Source: Sphingomonas sp. PAMC 26621
GTDB lineage: Bacteria; Pseudomonadota; Alphaproteobacteria; Sphingomonadales; Sphingomonadaceae
NCBI RefSeq assembly: GCF_000251145.1
Contig: NZ_AIDW01000014.1
Coordinates: forward strand, 1-64,000
Direction: 5' to 3'
DNA length: 64,000 nt
In this document: positions 8,725 to 17,757 of the stretch, piece by piece
How the letters are laid out: the number at the start of each line of letters is the position of its first letter
Numbering within the stretch: position 1 is the first letter of the stretch
Program-made: the position numbers and the translations under genes
The notes under the pieces: model-generated
What the model saw: only the letters and a program-made list of their open reading frames with translations
Database searches by the model: none
Told to the model about the DNA's origin: nothing

Positions 8725-9479
8725 TTTTCCCGGTAGCGCCGATCGTCGGGGCGGTCGTTGGCACCTGCGCCGCCGCCGTGTTCGCGCTGGTGCCGACCGT
8801 CGCGATCGAGAACGTCTCGCTCGACAGCGGGCTTGCCGCGATCGTCGCCGCCGCCGCGCCGCCGCTTGGCTTTACCGCGCGGTTGCTGCTGGTGCTGCTC
8901 GGGGGCGGGGGGCTCGGCGTGATCAGCGGGTTCGCGACCTTCCTCGCGCTGGGCCATCGCCGCGCCGCGTTCGGCGGGGGACGCGTGATAATGGATGTCA
9001 CGACGGCGCCGAATGATCCGGCGCCGGTGTTGCGCCGCGCCGATGCGCACCCCGATGCGCCGTCGCGCCGGCCGCTGCGCGCGGATCGCGATCTCGGCAC
9101 GCGGTTTCTCGAGGTTCCGGTGACCCCGGCACGGCATCTGGACGCGCAGGCGCTGCTTGCCGAACCGATCCTACTGCCCGAACAGATCGCACCGGTCGCC
9201 GAGCGCGCATTGCCCGAGGATCTCGATCAACCGCTTGCCGGTTATGCGAGCATGGCGCTCGGCAACCAACGCCCGCAGACTTTCGCTGCGACAGAGCGGT
9301 TCGAAACCTTCGCGCTGACGCCGACCCGCGCCGATCCGTCCGAAACGATCCATGCGCTGCTCGACCGGCTCGAACGCGTGGTGCAGCGCCCGGCGGTCGA
9401 ACGGAACGCCGTTTCGCCGCAGGACCGGCTCGAGGATACGCTCGCCACGCTCCGCGCGATGGCGCAGCGCGCGCACTGA
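8694..9479 (+). CDS. Hypothetical membrane-anchored protein
   Basis: A protein of 261 residues. Two hydrophobic helices sit in the N-terminal 85 residues (PVAPIVGAVVGTCAAAVFAL, and one around LLLVLLGGGGLGVISGFATF). After these comes a long Arg/Ala/Pro-rich hydrophilic domain without recognisable motif and a coiled-coil-like end. AAGG precedes the ATG. It overlaps the glycosyltransferase gene by 31 bp, so the two are coupled. A role in polysaccharide export is only guessed from position. Confidence 0.6.
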   Translation: MAVLSDSHRLIFPVAPIVGAVVGTCAAAVFALVPTVAIENVSLDSGLAAIVAAAAPPLGFTARLLLVLLGGGGLGVISGFATFLALGHRRAAFGGGRVIMDVTTAPNDPAPVLRRADAHPDAPSRRPLRADRDLGTRFLEVPVTPARHLDAQALLAEPILLPEQIAPVAERALPEDLDQPLAGYASMALGNQRPQTFAATERFETFALTPTRADPSETIHALLDRLERVVQRPAVERNAVSPQDRLEDTLATLRAMAQRAH

Positions 9480-9543
9480 CGCAAACCGACGTTCGGCGAC
9501 CGGACGAATCGGATCGTGGCATAAATCCGGAAAATCGCGCCGG

Positions 9544-9852
9544 TCACGTCTCGACCGTCAGCACCTCCACCCCGAGTTCGGCCTGATCCTCGGCGCGCGA
9601 GATCATCGTCACGACGACGTCCGCAACGAGATGTCCGCGCAACTGCAGATGCACTTCGTCCAAGCCGTCGATCCAGGCGTCCAGCCCCGTTCCCGCGACG
9701 GTCGCCGCGATACGGTGTTGCGCACCGACGAAGGTGGCGCTTGCCCAGCGGCGGGAGAGGACACCGTGCCACGTCACCGTGATTCCACAACGATCGGCGT
9801 GTCGATCCAGCGCGCGGCGAAGCAACGTCGCGGCGTCGGGGCCGCGGCTCAT
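9544..9852 (-). CDS. Conserved hypothetical protein, second gene of a small operon
   Basis: A protein of 102 residues without recognised domain. Its hydrophobic/charged alternation (HLQLRGHLVADVVVTMISR) suggests a compact alpha/beta fold. Its ATG overlaps the stop of the 61-residue HTH-like gene upstream (ATGA), which is strong evidence that both are translated. The pair is divergent from an S24 repressor and may be under its control. It has no signal peptide. Confidence 0.6.
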   Translation of the reverse strand: MSRGPDAATLLRRALDRHADRCGITVTWHGVLSRRWASATFVGAQHRIAATVAGTGLDAWIDGLDEVHLQLRGHLVADVVVTMISRAEDQAELGVEVLTVET

Positions 9853-10034
9853 CGGGGCGTCTCGCTATGGGCGGCGAGGAACGCCTCGATCCGTCGGACC
9901 ATCTGAACGCCGGGTTCGCGACCCCGGCGCAGATCGTGCACCAGCCGGGGATCGCGGACCGCGAGCCGCCCGAATCTGGTCGGCGGCATCGCCGTCGCGC
10001 GCAGGTAGCGGTCGATTTTATGCAGTACCGACAT
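9849..10034 (-). CDS. Small HTH-like protein
   Basis: A protein of 61 residues. The core TRFGRLAVRDPRLVHDLRRG followed by a regular helix (MVRRIEAFLAAH) looks like a minimal lambda/XRE-type helix-turn-helix, as in short alphaproteobacterial proteins of this pattern. It overlaps the next gene by 4 bp and is divergent from the S24 repressor at 10126. Both partners lie close to the palindrome at 10096, so the three genes may be one regulatory module. DNA binding is inferred from pattern only. Confidence 0.6.
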   Translation of the reverse strand: MSVLHKIDRYLRATAMPPTRFGRLAVRDPRLVHDLRRGREPGVQMVRRIEAFLAAHSETPR

Positions 10035-10095
10035 GGTGGCCCTTTCCTTCGAGTCGATCTATGTTCCCGATGTGTTCCGCCATTTCCAACTTGTC

Positions 10096-10109
10096 TAGGA
10101 TATTTCCTA
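10096..10109. promoter_or_regulatory. Candidate operator of the S24 repressor
   Basis: The inverted repeat TAGGA-TATT-TCCTA lies 17 bp upstream of the repressor start codon, in the short divergent spacer shared with the 61-residue HTH-like gene. Its position would allow autoregulation. No protein-DNA data support it, and a 5-bp arm is short. Confidence 0.4.
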
Positions 10110-10125
10110 TGGTATCGTCATCGGC

Positions 10126-10752
10126 ATGGAAGTGAGCGATCCCCGCGCGCGCCTGGCGACGCTGATCGACGCACACGGCGGCGGTTACGCCGCGCTGTCG
10201 CGCATGCTCCGGCGGAACGACGCCTATTTGCAGCAATATGTCCGGCGCGGGACGCCGCGGGTGCTCGCGGAGCGCGACCGTGCGCTGCTCGCCGCCTACT
10301 TCCGGGTCGACCAGAGCGAACTCGGCGGTCCTTCAGCAACGCCGATGGCGGCGATCCGCCGGCTCGCGGTCGAGGCGTCGGCAGGGCCGGGCGCGCTGAC
10401 CGATACGGACGAGACTCGCGAGGGCGCGCGCGCGATGCTGCTCGATCCCCGGTTGCTCGCCGACCTTCGGCTGAGTCCGGCGGATGCGAGCATGCTGACC
10501 GCGCGGGGCGATTCGATGCTGCCGACGATTTCGGATGGCGACACGCTGGTCGTCGACGAGCGCGACCGGCGCGTCACGGCGCGCGCGGGCATTTTCGTGC
10601 TGCGACATGAAGGGGTGCTGCTGGTGAAACGGCTGACGTCGCGCGAAAGCGGTGTCGTCATCGCGAGCGACAATCCGGCCTATCCGGACATCACGGCGCC
10701 TGCAGTCGATGTCATCGGGCGGGTGGTGTGGCTATCGCGCGCGTTACGGTGA
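10126..10752 (+). CDS. S24 family LexA/CI-like repressor-peptidase
   Basis: A protein of 208 residues. An N-terminal XRE-like region (AALSRMLRRNDAYLQQYVRRG, about 22-42) is followed by an S24 autoproteolysis domain. The Ser-Lys dyad is visible: Ser130 in ARGDSMLPTI and Lys168 in GVLLVKRL. This architecture is that of repressors inactivated by RecA-stimulated or stress-triggered self-cleavage. It is not the housekeeping LexA, as the DNA-binding part differs, and no prophage genes surround it. It is divergent from two small overlapping genes. The targets are unknown. Confidence 0.88.
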   Translation: MEVSDPRARLATLIDAHGGGYAALSRMLRRNDAYLQQYVRRGTPRVLAERDRALLAAYFRVDQSELGGPSATPMAAIRRLAVEASAGPGALTDTDETREGARAMLLDPRLLADLRLSPADASMLTARGDSMLPTISDGDTLVVDERDRRVTARAGIFVLRHEGVLLVKRLTSRESGVVIASDNPAYPDITAPAVDVIGRVVWLSRALR

Positions 10753-10804
10753 AAGTTTGCGGCGCAGCTTGTCGAGCTTCGCCCTTTTCAAGGCGGTGCC
10801 GCCG

Positions 10805-10987
10805 CTAGTGCCGTCGATCCAGCAACCAGATCGCAAGCGACATCGCGACCCCGGCCGACAGCCCGATCAGGAACCCCCGCGTCGGGCCCAGTGGCGTGAA
10901 CAGGCTGATCGCCGCGCCGGCGATAGACCCGAGCGCGATCAACGATCCGCCGGCAAGCGGCGAGCGGGGCGGGGGGGAGACGGCCAT
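10805..10987 (-). CDS. Small membrane protein
   Basis: A protein of 60 residues with two probable helices (GSLIALGSIAGAAISLFTPL, then GFLIGLSAGVAMSLAIWLL) ending in a charged DRRH. CAGGGCG at 6-nt spacing supports the ATG at 10987 over the one 7 codons upstream. The function is unknown, and it is convergent with the S24 repressor gene. Confidence 0.55.
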   Translation of the reverse strand: MAVSPPPRSPLAGGSLIALGSIAGAAISLFTPLGPTRGFLIGLSAGVAMSLAIWLLDRRH

Positions 10988-11189
10988 GATCGCGCCCTGC
11001 CACGTCACACCGGCCAGCGCCAGTGTTCCGATCCGCCCCGGCTCCGCGCGCGCTGGCGTCCCGATCCGGGAGCGACGGGGCAGCCGAGACGGCGCACCGC
11101 CAAAATGAGCGAGACTGGCTCGTGACGCGATCGCAAGGACTTGCTAGTCGGCACTCCGATCGATCACCGTTGCCGCGCGTGGAGCCTGA

Positions 11190-11402
11190 ATGCCTTATCT
11201 TCCCTATCTCGCCGACCGCGCGGAACTGACAGACGCGACCGACCTGATCACCATGTTCGGGAGCGAAGCGCGCACGGAAGCGGCGGCGCGCGCGGACCGC
11301 AGCCGCGATCTTGGCAATCACCTGCATTTCTGTCGCTGGCGCCAGATCGAGCGTCTGATCGCCTGGCTTTCGTTCGATCGTGCGATCGGCACGGTTCACT
11401 AA
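11190..11402 (+). CDS. Conserved small hypothetical protein
   Basis: A protein of 70 residues, soluble, opening with MPYLPYLADRAELTDATDLI and carrying a short HFCRWRQIERLI helix. GGAG lies 5 nt upstream of the ATG. The pattern looks conserved in sphingomonads, but I know no function. It lies 53 bp before tamA on the same strand without evident linkage. Confidence 0.55.
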   Translation: MPYLPYLADRAELTDATDLITMFGSEARTEAAARADRSRDLGNHLHFCRWRQIERLIAWLSFDRAIGTVH

Positions 11403-11455
11403 AGTCCTGCGCCAGCCCCCTGTCGCTTCGGCGAGAGCCGGGCTAGGACGGCGCC

Positions 11456-13429
11456 ATGTCGTTGCCGGTCGGGCGGCGGGGCCACTTGTTTGCCGCCGTC
11501 GGGGTCTTTGTCATGGGGTGTCCGTATGCTGCGGCACAGGTGCGCCCGGCGTCCGAGCCCTCAGCCCCGGGGTCGATCCCCGAACCCCAGCTCGACCCGC
11601 AATCCCCGCTCGCGCCGCTTCCCGGGCTCGGTGTGGACTGGCCCGATCTCGCCACGGCACCGGTCGAGCCGGCCGCGGTTGCGGACCCCGCGACCATCGC
11701 GGGCGAAACGCGCTACACCTACCGCGTCGACGGCATCGATGACGTCGGCGGATCACTCCTCCGCGAGCGGTTCGACCAGCTTTCGTCGCTCAACGCCAAT
11801 CATGGTCAGCCCGCCAATGGTGCGCAACTCGACCGCCGCGCCCGCGAGGATGCGACGCTGCTGACGTCGCTGCTCAAGGCCGATGGCTATTATGACGCGC
11901 GCATCGCGACGCGGGTCGAGCCGAATGGCAGCCATCCTATCGTCATCCTCGATGCCGAGCCGGGGACGCTCTACCGGTTCAGCGGCGTGACGCTCGCGGG
12001 GGTCGATGCCGCGGGCGAAAAGCAGGCGTTGCTGCGCGACGCGTTCGCGGTGCGCAAAGGCGACCCGGTGAATTCCGATTCCATCGTCGCCGGGCAGACC
12101 GCGCTGACCACGACGATCACCGACAAGGGGTTCCCGTTCGCGGTGGTCGGCGACCCCGCGATCGTCGTCGATCGCGCGGCCAAGAGTGCGACGCTCGATC
12201 TCGCGGTGGTCCCTGGTGCGGAACGTCGTTTCGGGCATGTCGTGATGACCTCGGGCGAGAAGATCTTCGACGCGCGCCATGTCCAGGATATCGCGCGGTT
12301 CGTCCCCGGGCACCCGTATGACGCGTCAGCGCTGGTCGACCTGCGCCGCGCGCTGATCCAGACCGGACTGGTCTCGACCGTCCGGGTCGCGCCGGTCGAT
12401 GGCAAGGACCCCGGCACGGTCGACATCGCGGTCGGGATCGACCGCGCCCCGCCGCGCACGATCGCGGGCGAGATCGGCTATGGCGCCGGCGAAGGCGCCC
12501 GCGCCGAAGTGAGCTGGACGCATCGCAACCTGTTCCCGCCCGAGGGCGGGCTGACGCTGCGCGGGGTGCTCGGGACGCAGGAGCAGCTGGCGAGCGTGAT
12601 TTTCCGACGCAACAATTTCAACGGGCGCGACCGGATCCTGACCGCGTCGCTCACGGCGTCCAACCTCACCCGCAACGCCTATCAGGCGCGCACCTTCGGA
12701 CTGGCGGCGAGCCTGGAGCGGCAGACCAACATCTTCTTCCAGAAGAAATGGACCTGGTCGCTCGGCGGAGAATTGCTCGCGTCGGACGAGCGCGACGTGA
12801 TCGTCACGACCGGTGCGCCGCGGCGACGCACCTATTTCATCGGCGCGCTGCCGACGACGCTCAGCTACGACGGGTCGGACGACCTGCTCAACCCGTCGCG
12901 CGGGTTCCGGCTGAGCGGGCGGTTCTCGCCCGAGTTGTCGCTCGAAGGCAACGTCTTCGGCTATTCGCGCGTCCAGCTCGATGCGAGTACCTATCGCATG
13001 GTGACCAAGGGGACGGTGCTTGCCGGGCGAGTCCGGCTGGGGACGATCTTCGGCGCGCCGCGCGATGCGGTCGCGCCGTCGCGGCGGTTCTATGCGGGCG
13101 GCGGCGCTTCGGTGCGGGGTTATGGCTATCAGGACATCGGCCCGCGCGACCCGAATAATGATCCGATCGGCGGGCGCAGCTTGGCCGAATTCTCGCTCGA
13201 GGCGCGGGTCAAGACGTTCGGCAATTTCGGGGTCGTCCCGTTCTTCGATGGCGGCAACATCTATACCGGTGTGCTCCCCGACTTCAGCGGCATGCGCTAC
13301 GGCGCGGGGATCGGGGTGCGCTATTACACCAATTTCGGCCCGATCCGGATCGACGTCGGGACGCCGGTCAACCCGGTGAAGGGCGATCCGCGGGTCGCGG
13401 TCTACGTTTCGCTGGGGCAGGCGTTTTGA
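11456..13429 (+). CDS. tamA: TamA-like Omp85 outer-membrane assembly factor
   Basis: A protein of 657 residues. A signal peptide (hydrophobic core about 10-27, ending PYAAAQ) leads into a Pro-rich linker, POTRA repeats over roughly 75-300 (YTYRVDGIDDVG, then LYRFSGVTLAG), and a 16-strand Omp85 barrel. The L6-type VRGY signature appears as ASVRGYGYQD, and the protein ends in an aromatic terminal residue (SLGQAF) as expected for BAM substrates. It inserts selected beta-barrel and autotransporter-like proteins together with TamB. The next gene starts within its stop codon, so TamA and TamB are coupled. Confidence 0.92.
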   Translation: MSLPVGRRGHLFAAVGVFVMGCPYAAAQVRPASEPSAPGSIPEPQLDPQSPLAPLPGLGVDWPDLATAPVEPAAVADPATIAGETRYTYRVDGIDDVGGSLLRERFDQLSSLNANHGQPANGAQLDRRAREDATLLTSLLKADGYYDARIATRVEPNGSHPIVILDAEPGTLYRFSGVTLAGVDAAGEKQALLRDAFAVRKGDPVNSDSIVAGQTALTTTITDKGFPFAVVGDPAIVVDRAAKSATLDLAVVPGAERRFGHVVMTSGEKIFDARHVQDIARFVPGHPYDASALVDLRRALIQTGLVSTVRVAPVDGKDPGTVDIAVGIDRAPPRTIAGEIGYGAGEGARAEVSWTHRNLFPPEGGLTLRGVLGTQEQLASVIFRRNNFNGRDRILTASLTASNLTRNAYQARTFGLAASLERQTNIFFQKKWTWSLGGELLASDERDVIVTTGAPRRRTYFIGALPTTLSYDGSDDLLNPSRGFRLSGRFSPELSLEGNVFGYSRVQLDASTYRMVTKGTVLAGRVRLGTIFGAPRDAVAPSRRFYAGGGASVRGYGYQDIGPRDPNNDPIGGRSLAEFSLEARVKTFGNFGVVPFFDGGNIYTGVLPDFSGMRYGAGIGVRYYTNFGPIRIDVGTPVNPVKGDPRVAVYVSLGQAF

Positions 13430-16400
13430 GCGACGACGGGTCTGTCTTAACGCCGGACGTGGTTGTCCCGCGGCGGCGCTGGGGGCGGATCGTGCTGGGC
13501 GCGATCGCTGCAATGCTGCTGCTCGCGGTGGCGCTGGTCGGCCTGCTCGATACCGCGATCGGCCATCGCTTCCTGACCGACCGGATCGCCGCACAGCGCC
13601 CGTCGAACGGGTTGCGCTACAGCATCGGGCGGATCGATGGGTCGATCTACGGGCAGGCGACGCTGATCGACGTGCGCGTGCGCGATCGGCGCGGGCTGGT
13701 GTTCGCGGCCCCGCGCGCCGAACTCGACTGGGCACCGCTGCGCTGGGTCCACAACCGGCTCGACATCACCCGGCTGCACGTCGCGCGGGCGCGGCTCGAG
13801 CGGTTGCCCGACCTCGTCCCGTCTACGCGCAAGCAGCCGATTTTGCCCGCGTTCGACATCAGGATCGGGGCGCTCGCGATCGACCGGCTGACGCTGGCGA
13901 AACCCGTCACCGGGGTCGAGCGCGTCGGAAGGCTGGCGGGACGGGCGGATATCCGGGGCGGTCGCGCGCTGATCGATCTCGATGCCGTGGTGGCGGGGAG
14001 CGATACGCTGCGGCTCAAGCTCGACGCCGCGCCCGACCGCAACCGCTTCGACGTGGACGCGCACGCGCGCGGCACCGCCGACGGGCTGCTGGCGAAGCTG
14101 GCGGGGTTCCGGCGGACGGTCGCGCTCGATGTCGCCGGGCGCGGGAGCTGGACGAAGTGGGGCGGCAGCGCGGTCGCCGAGATCGGGACGGTGCGGCTGG
14201 CAGATCTCATCCTCGCCAACCGGGCGGGGGCCTATACGCTCGCGGGCGTGCTCGACCCCGCGCCGCTCGCGCATGGCAAGCTGCAGCGGCTGACGACCCC
14301 GCGGGTCCGCGTGCAGGGCGATGCCACGCTGGCCGACCGGCAATTGAAGGGCACGCTGTCGCTGCGGTCGGGGTCGCTGAGCGTGGAGGGCGACGGCACG
14401 CTCGATCTCGCCGCCAACGCCTTCCGCGGCGTGCGGCTGCATGCGGTGCTGTTCAAGCCTTCAGCGCTGTTCCCCAACATGACCGGGCGTGCGATCGAAC
14501 TGCGGATGCTGCTCGATGGCGCGTTCGCGACCGCGCGGTTCGATTACCGGCTCGCGGCGAAGCGGTTCGCGTTCGACGACACCGGGTTCGAGGACGCGTT
14601 CGCCGCGGGGAGCGGGCGGCTGTCGCGCGCGCCGGTGCTCGTCCCGATCCGCTTCGTCGCGGCGCGCGTGACCGGGGTCGGCGATGTCGCGGGCGGAATT
14701 CTGCGCAACCTGACGATGCAGGGCGTGCTCCGCGTGACCGCGACGATGGTGACCGGGGACGATTTGCGGCTGACCTCGGACAAGCTCAACGGGCGGTTCA
14801 ACCTGCTGCTCGACCTGCGCGACGGGCGCTATGACATCGGCGTCAACGGCGGGCTGTCGCGCTATCTGATCCCGGGGCTGGGGCTGGTCGACGTGCAGAC
14901 CGTGCTCAAGGTCGTGCCGGGCGCGGACGGGCACGGGACTCGCGTGATCGGGCAGGGGACCGCGCAGATGGTGCGGCTCGACAACGCCTTCTTCCGCTCG
15001 CTCGCGGGCGGGTTGCCGAGGATCGTCACCGGGCTCGAGCGCACCCCCGATGGCGTGCTTCACCTCAACAATCTCGTGCTGACCGGGCCGCAGATCCGGA
15101 TCACCGGCAACGGCATCCGACGGCGCGACGGGACGTTCCACTTCGAGGGCACGGGGACGCAGCAGACCTATGGCCCGCTGACGCTCAAGCTCGACGGCAA
15201 GATCGACCGCCCGACGCTCGATCTGGTCTTCAAACGCCCCAACGAAACGATGGGCCTGAGCGACGTGGTCGCGCATCTCGACCCGACCGAGGCGGGCTTT
15301 GCCTTCACCGCGCGCGGCGGATCGCGGCTCGGGCCGTTTACCGGCAATGGCGCGATCCTGCTGCCCAAGGGCGGCGGCGGGACGATCGCGATCGCGGATC
15401 TTGCGGTGAGCGGGACGCATGCGTCGGGACCGCTCGCGATCGTCGATGGCGGGTTTGACGGGACGCTGGCGATCGCGGGCGGCGGGCTGTCGGGCGCGTT
15501 GCTGTTTGCGCCGGTCGGGGACAATCAGCGGATCGAGGCGCATCTCGACGCGCGCAGCGCCACGCTGTCGAACGGGATCAGCGTCAGGCGCGCGCACCTC
15601 GATGCGGTCACGCTGCTCGATCCGGCGGGGACGACGATCGAGGCGACGCTCAACGCCGGCGGGGTGCGGCGGGGGGCGCTGGTGATCGGGCGGTTCGGTG
15701 CGCGCGCGTCGCTGCGCGGGGGGACGGGGACGATCACCGCGTCGATCGCGGGGTCGCGCGGGCGCGCGTTCGATATCCAGTCGGTGACGCAAGTTTCGCC
15801 CGATCGCTACGTCGTTTCGCTCCAGGGGACGCTCGACCGACGGCCGCTTAAGCTCGTGACGCCCGCGGTGTTCACGCGCGACGGGGCCGCCGAGCAGGGC
15901 GGCTGGCGGCTCGCGCCGACCGCGCTGAGCTTTGCCGGGGGCGATGCGCAGCTGTCGGGGCGGTTTACGCCGGGCGGCACCGCGATCGATGCGAAGGTTG
16001 CACATATGCCGCTCGCGATCCTCGACATCGGTTACCCCGGGCTGGGGCTGGGCGGGAGTGCGTCGGGCAGCCTATCCTATTCACAAAGCAGGACAAATCC
16101 CCCGACGGGGCGGATCGACATGACCGTGCGCGGGCTCACGCGTTCAGGTCTTGTGCTGACCTCGCGCCCGGTCGACGTCGGCATCGCCGGGATTCTGTCG
16201 GCCGACCGGATCGCCGCGCGCGCGGTCGCGGCGACCGCGGGCAAGACGGTCGGGCGCGCCCAGATGCTGCTCACCTTGCCCGCCGGGCCGGATCTGGCGA
16301 CCCGCGTGCAGGACGCAGGCGTGTTCGCGCAGCTGCGCTACAATGGTGCGGCGGATACGCTGTGGCGGCTGACCGGGATCGAGCTGTTCGACCTGACCGG

Positions 16401-17598
16401 TCCGGTCGCGATCGGCGCGGATGTCGGCGGGCGCGTCAGCAACCCGCAGATCAAGGGAATCGTCCAGGCGCGCGGCGCGCGGATCGAGAGTACCGCCACC
16501 GGCACGGTGCTGACCAACGTCGTCGCGAACGGCCAGTTCGGCGGATCGCGGCTGACGATCGACACCTTCACCGCGGACGCGGGCAAGGGCGGGCGCGTGA
16601 CGGGGAAGGGCGCGTTCGAGTTCGGCGCGAACAGCGGGTTCGATCTCGCGGTCCAGGCGGACCATGCGGTGATGATCGCGCGCGACGACATCGGCGCGAC
16701 CGTGACCGGACCGTTGCGCTTCCTGTCCGACAAGCAGGGCGGAACGATCTCTGGCGAGCTCCGGCTCGACAAGAGCCGTTACCGGCTTGGGCAGGCGACC
16801 GCGGCGAGCGCGGTGCCGCAGCTCAACATCCGCGAGATCAACGTGCCCGGCGGCGGCAGCGAGGACGACGACACCCCGCGCACCCCGTGGCGGCTCGCGA
16901 TCCACGCGCGCGCGCCCAACCAGGTGATCGTCTCTGGGCTGGGCCTGCGCAGCGAATGGTCGGCGGACCTCAAGATCGGCGGCGCGCCCGACAATCCGGC
17001 GATTGCGGGCCGCGCCGACCTGGTGCGCGGCAATTACGACTTCGCGGGGCGCACCTTCGCGCTCGAACGCGGCAAGATCCTGTTTACCGGCGACGTCCCC
17101 GCCAACCCGGCACTCGACATCGCGGCCAACGCGAGCACCACCGGGCTCAACGCGACGATCAACGTGACCGGCCCCGCGCTCAAGCCCGAGATCGCCTTCT
17201 CGAGCGTGCCCGCGCTGCCGCAGGACGAATTGCTGTCGCGGCTGTTGTTCGGCACCTCGATCACCAACCTGTCCGCGCCCGAGGCGCTGCAACTCGCGTC
17301 AGCGGTGGCGGCGTTGCAGAACGGGCGCGGCGGGCTCGACCCGATCAACGCCGTGCGGCGCGTGGCGGGGCTCGACCGGCTCCGCATCGTCTCCGCCGAC
17401 CCGCAGACCGGGCAGCGGACTTCGGTCGCGGCGGGGAAATATATCACGCGGCGCTTCTACGCCGAGATCGTGACCGACGGCGCGGGATATTCCGCGACAC
17501 AGGTCGAGTTCCAGGTGACGCGCTGGCTGTCGGTCCTGTCGTCGATCTCGACACTCGGGCGGCAGAGCGCGAACTTGCGGGTTTCGAAGGATTATTGA
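13426..17598 (+). CDS. tamB: TamB-like translocation/assembly module protein (DUF490)
   Basis: A protein of 1390 residues anchored in the inner membrane by an N-terminal helix (about 19-42, IVLGAIAAMLLLAVALVGLL). A very long repetitive beta-rich periplasmic domain follows, as in AsmA/TamB bridge proteins implicated in lipid transfer and outer-membrane assembly. The DUF490 region covers roughly the last 400 residues (SEWSADLKIGG, then PALDIAANAS, PQDELLSRLLFG). The start is TTG, overlapping the tamA stop as TTGA. The gene is very Arg/Gly/Asp-rich and highly GC-biased, which creates long spurious antisense reading frames. Confidence 0.93.
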   Translation: MSDDGSVLTPDVVVPRRRWGRIVLGAIAAMLLLAVALVGLLDTAIGHRFLTDRIAAQRPSNGLRYSIGRIDGSIYGQATLIDVRVRDRRGLVFAAPRAELDWAPLRWVHNRLDITRLHVARARLERLPDLVPSTRKQPILPAFDIRIGALAIDRLTLAKPVTGVERVGRLAGRADIRGGRALIDLDAVVAGSDTLRLKLDAAPDRNRFDVDAHARGTADGLLAKLAGFRRTVALDVAGRGSWTKWGGSAVAEIGTVRLADLILANRAGAYTLAGVLDPAPLAHGKLQRLTTPRVRVQGDATLADRQLKGTLSLRSGSLSVEGDGTLDLAANAFRGVRLHAVLFKPSALFPNMTGRAIELRMLLDGAFATARFDYRLAAKRFAFDDTGFEDAFAAGSGRLSRAPVLVPIRFVAARVTGVGDVAGGILRNLTMQGVLRVTATMVTGDDLRLTSDKLNGRFNLLLDLRDGRYDIGVNGGLSRYLIPGLGLVDVQTVLKVVPGADGHGTRVIGQGTAQMVRLDNAFFRSLAGGLPRIVTGLERTPDGVLHLNNLVLTGPQIRITGNGIRRRDGTFHFEGTGTQQTYGPLTLKLDGKIDRPTLDLVFKRPNETMGLSDVVAHLDPTEAGFAFTARGGSRLGPFTGNGAILLPKGGGGTIAIADLAVSGTHASGPLAIVDGGFDGTLAIAGGGLSGALLFAPVGDNQRIEAHLDARSATLSNGISVRRAHLDAVTLLDPAGTTIEATLNAGGVRRGALVIGRFGARASLRGGTGTITASIAGSRGRAFDIQSVTQVSPDRYVVSLQGTLDRRPLKLVTPAVFTRDGAAEQGGWRLAPTALSFAGGDAQLSGRFTPGGTAIDAKVAHMPLAILDIGYPGLGLGGSASGSLSYSQSRTNPPTGRIDMTVRGLTRSGLVLTSRPVDVGIAGILSADRIAARAVAATAGKTVGRAQMLLTLPAGPDLATRVQDAGVFAQLRYNGAADTLWRLTGIELFDLTGPVAIGADVGGRVSNPQIKGIVQARGARIESTATGTVLTNVVANGQFGGSRLTIDTFTADAGKGGRVTGKGAFEFGANSGFDLAVQADHAVMIARDDIGATVTGPLRFLSDKQGGTISGELRLDKSRYRLGQATAASAVPQLNIREINVPGGGSEDDDTPRTPWRLAIHARAPNQVIVSGLGLRSEWSADLKIGGAPDNPAIAGRADLVRGNYDFAGRTFALERGKILFTGDVPANPALDIAANASTTGLNATINVTGPALKPEIAFSSVPALPQDELLSRLLFGTSITNLSAPEALQLASAVAALQNGRGGLDPINAVRRVAGLDRLRIVSADPQTGQRTSVAAGKYITRRFYAEIVTDGAGYSATQVEFQVTRWLSVLSSISTLGRQSANLRVSKDY

Positions 17599-17707
17599 GG
17601 GCGCGCTTGGCTGCGGCAAGTGCGGTCGTTTGGCCAATCGGAGCGGACTGTCAGCGCTCCTCGGGGACGAGGAATCGCGCGGCCGTTTTCCCCTCTAAAC
17701 CGACAAA

Positions 17708-17735
17708 GGCCGTCGATCCGTTGAGATCGACGGCC
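17708..17735 (-). terminator. Hairpin between tamB and the PEPxxWA gene
   Basis: Perfect 11-bp arms GGCCGTCGATC and GATCGACGGCC enclose a 6-nt loop. On the minus strand the stem is followed by TTTGTC. It lies 23 bp past the stop of the PEPxxWA gene and 110 bp past tamB, so it can serve either gene. The U-tract favours the minus strand. Confidence 0.6.
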
Positions 17736-17757
17736 AATGGGTAATAGTGCCGGAAGT

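Noticed and set aside
14461-16005. 514-codon minus-strand frame inside tamB
   Set aside because: It is an antisense shadow of a very GC-rich gene; tamB has clear family features throughout.
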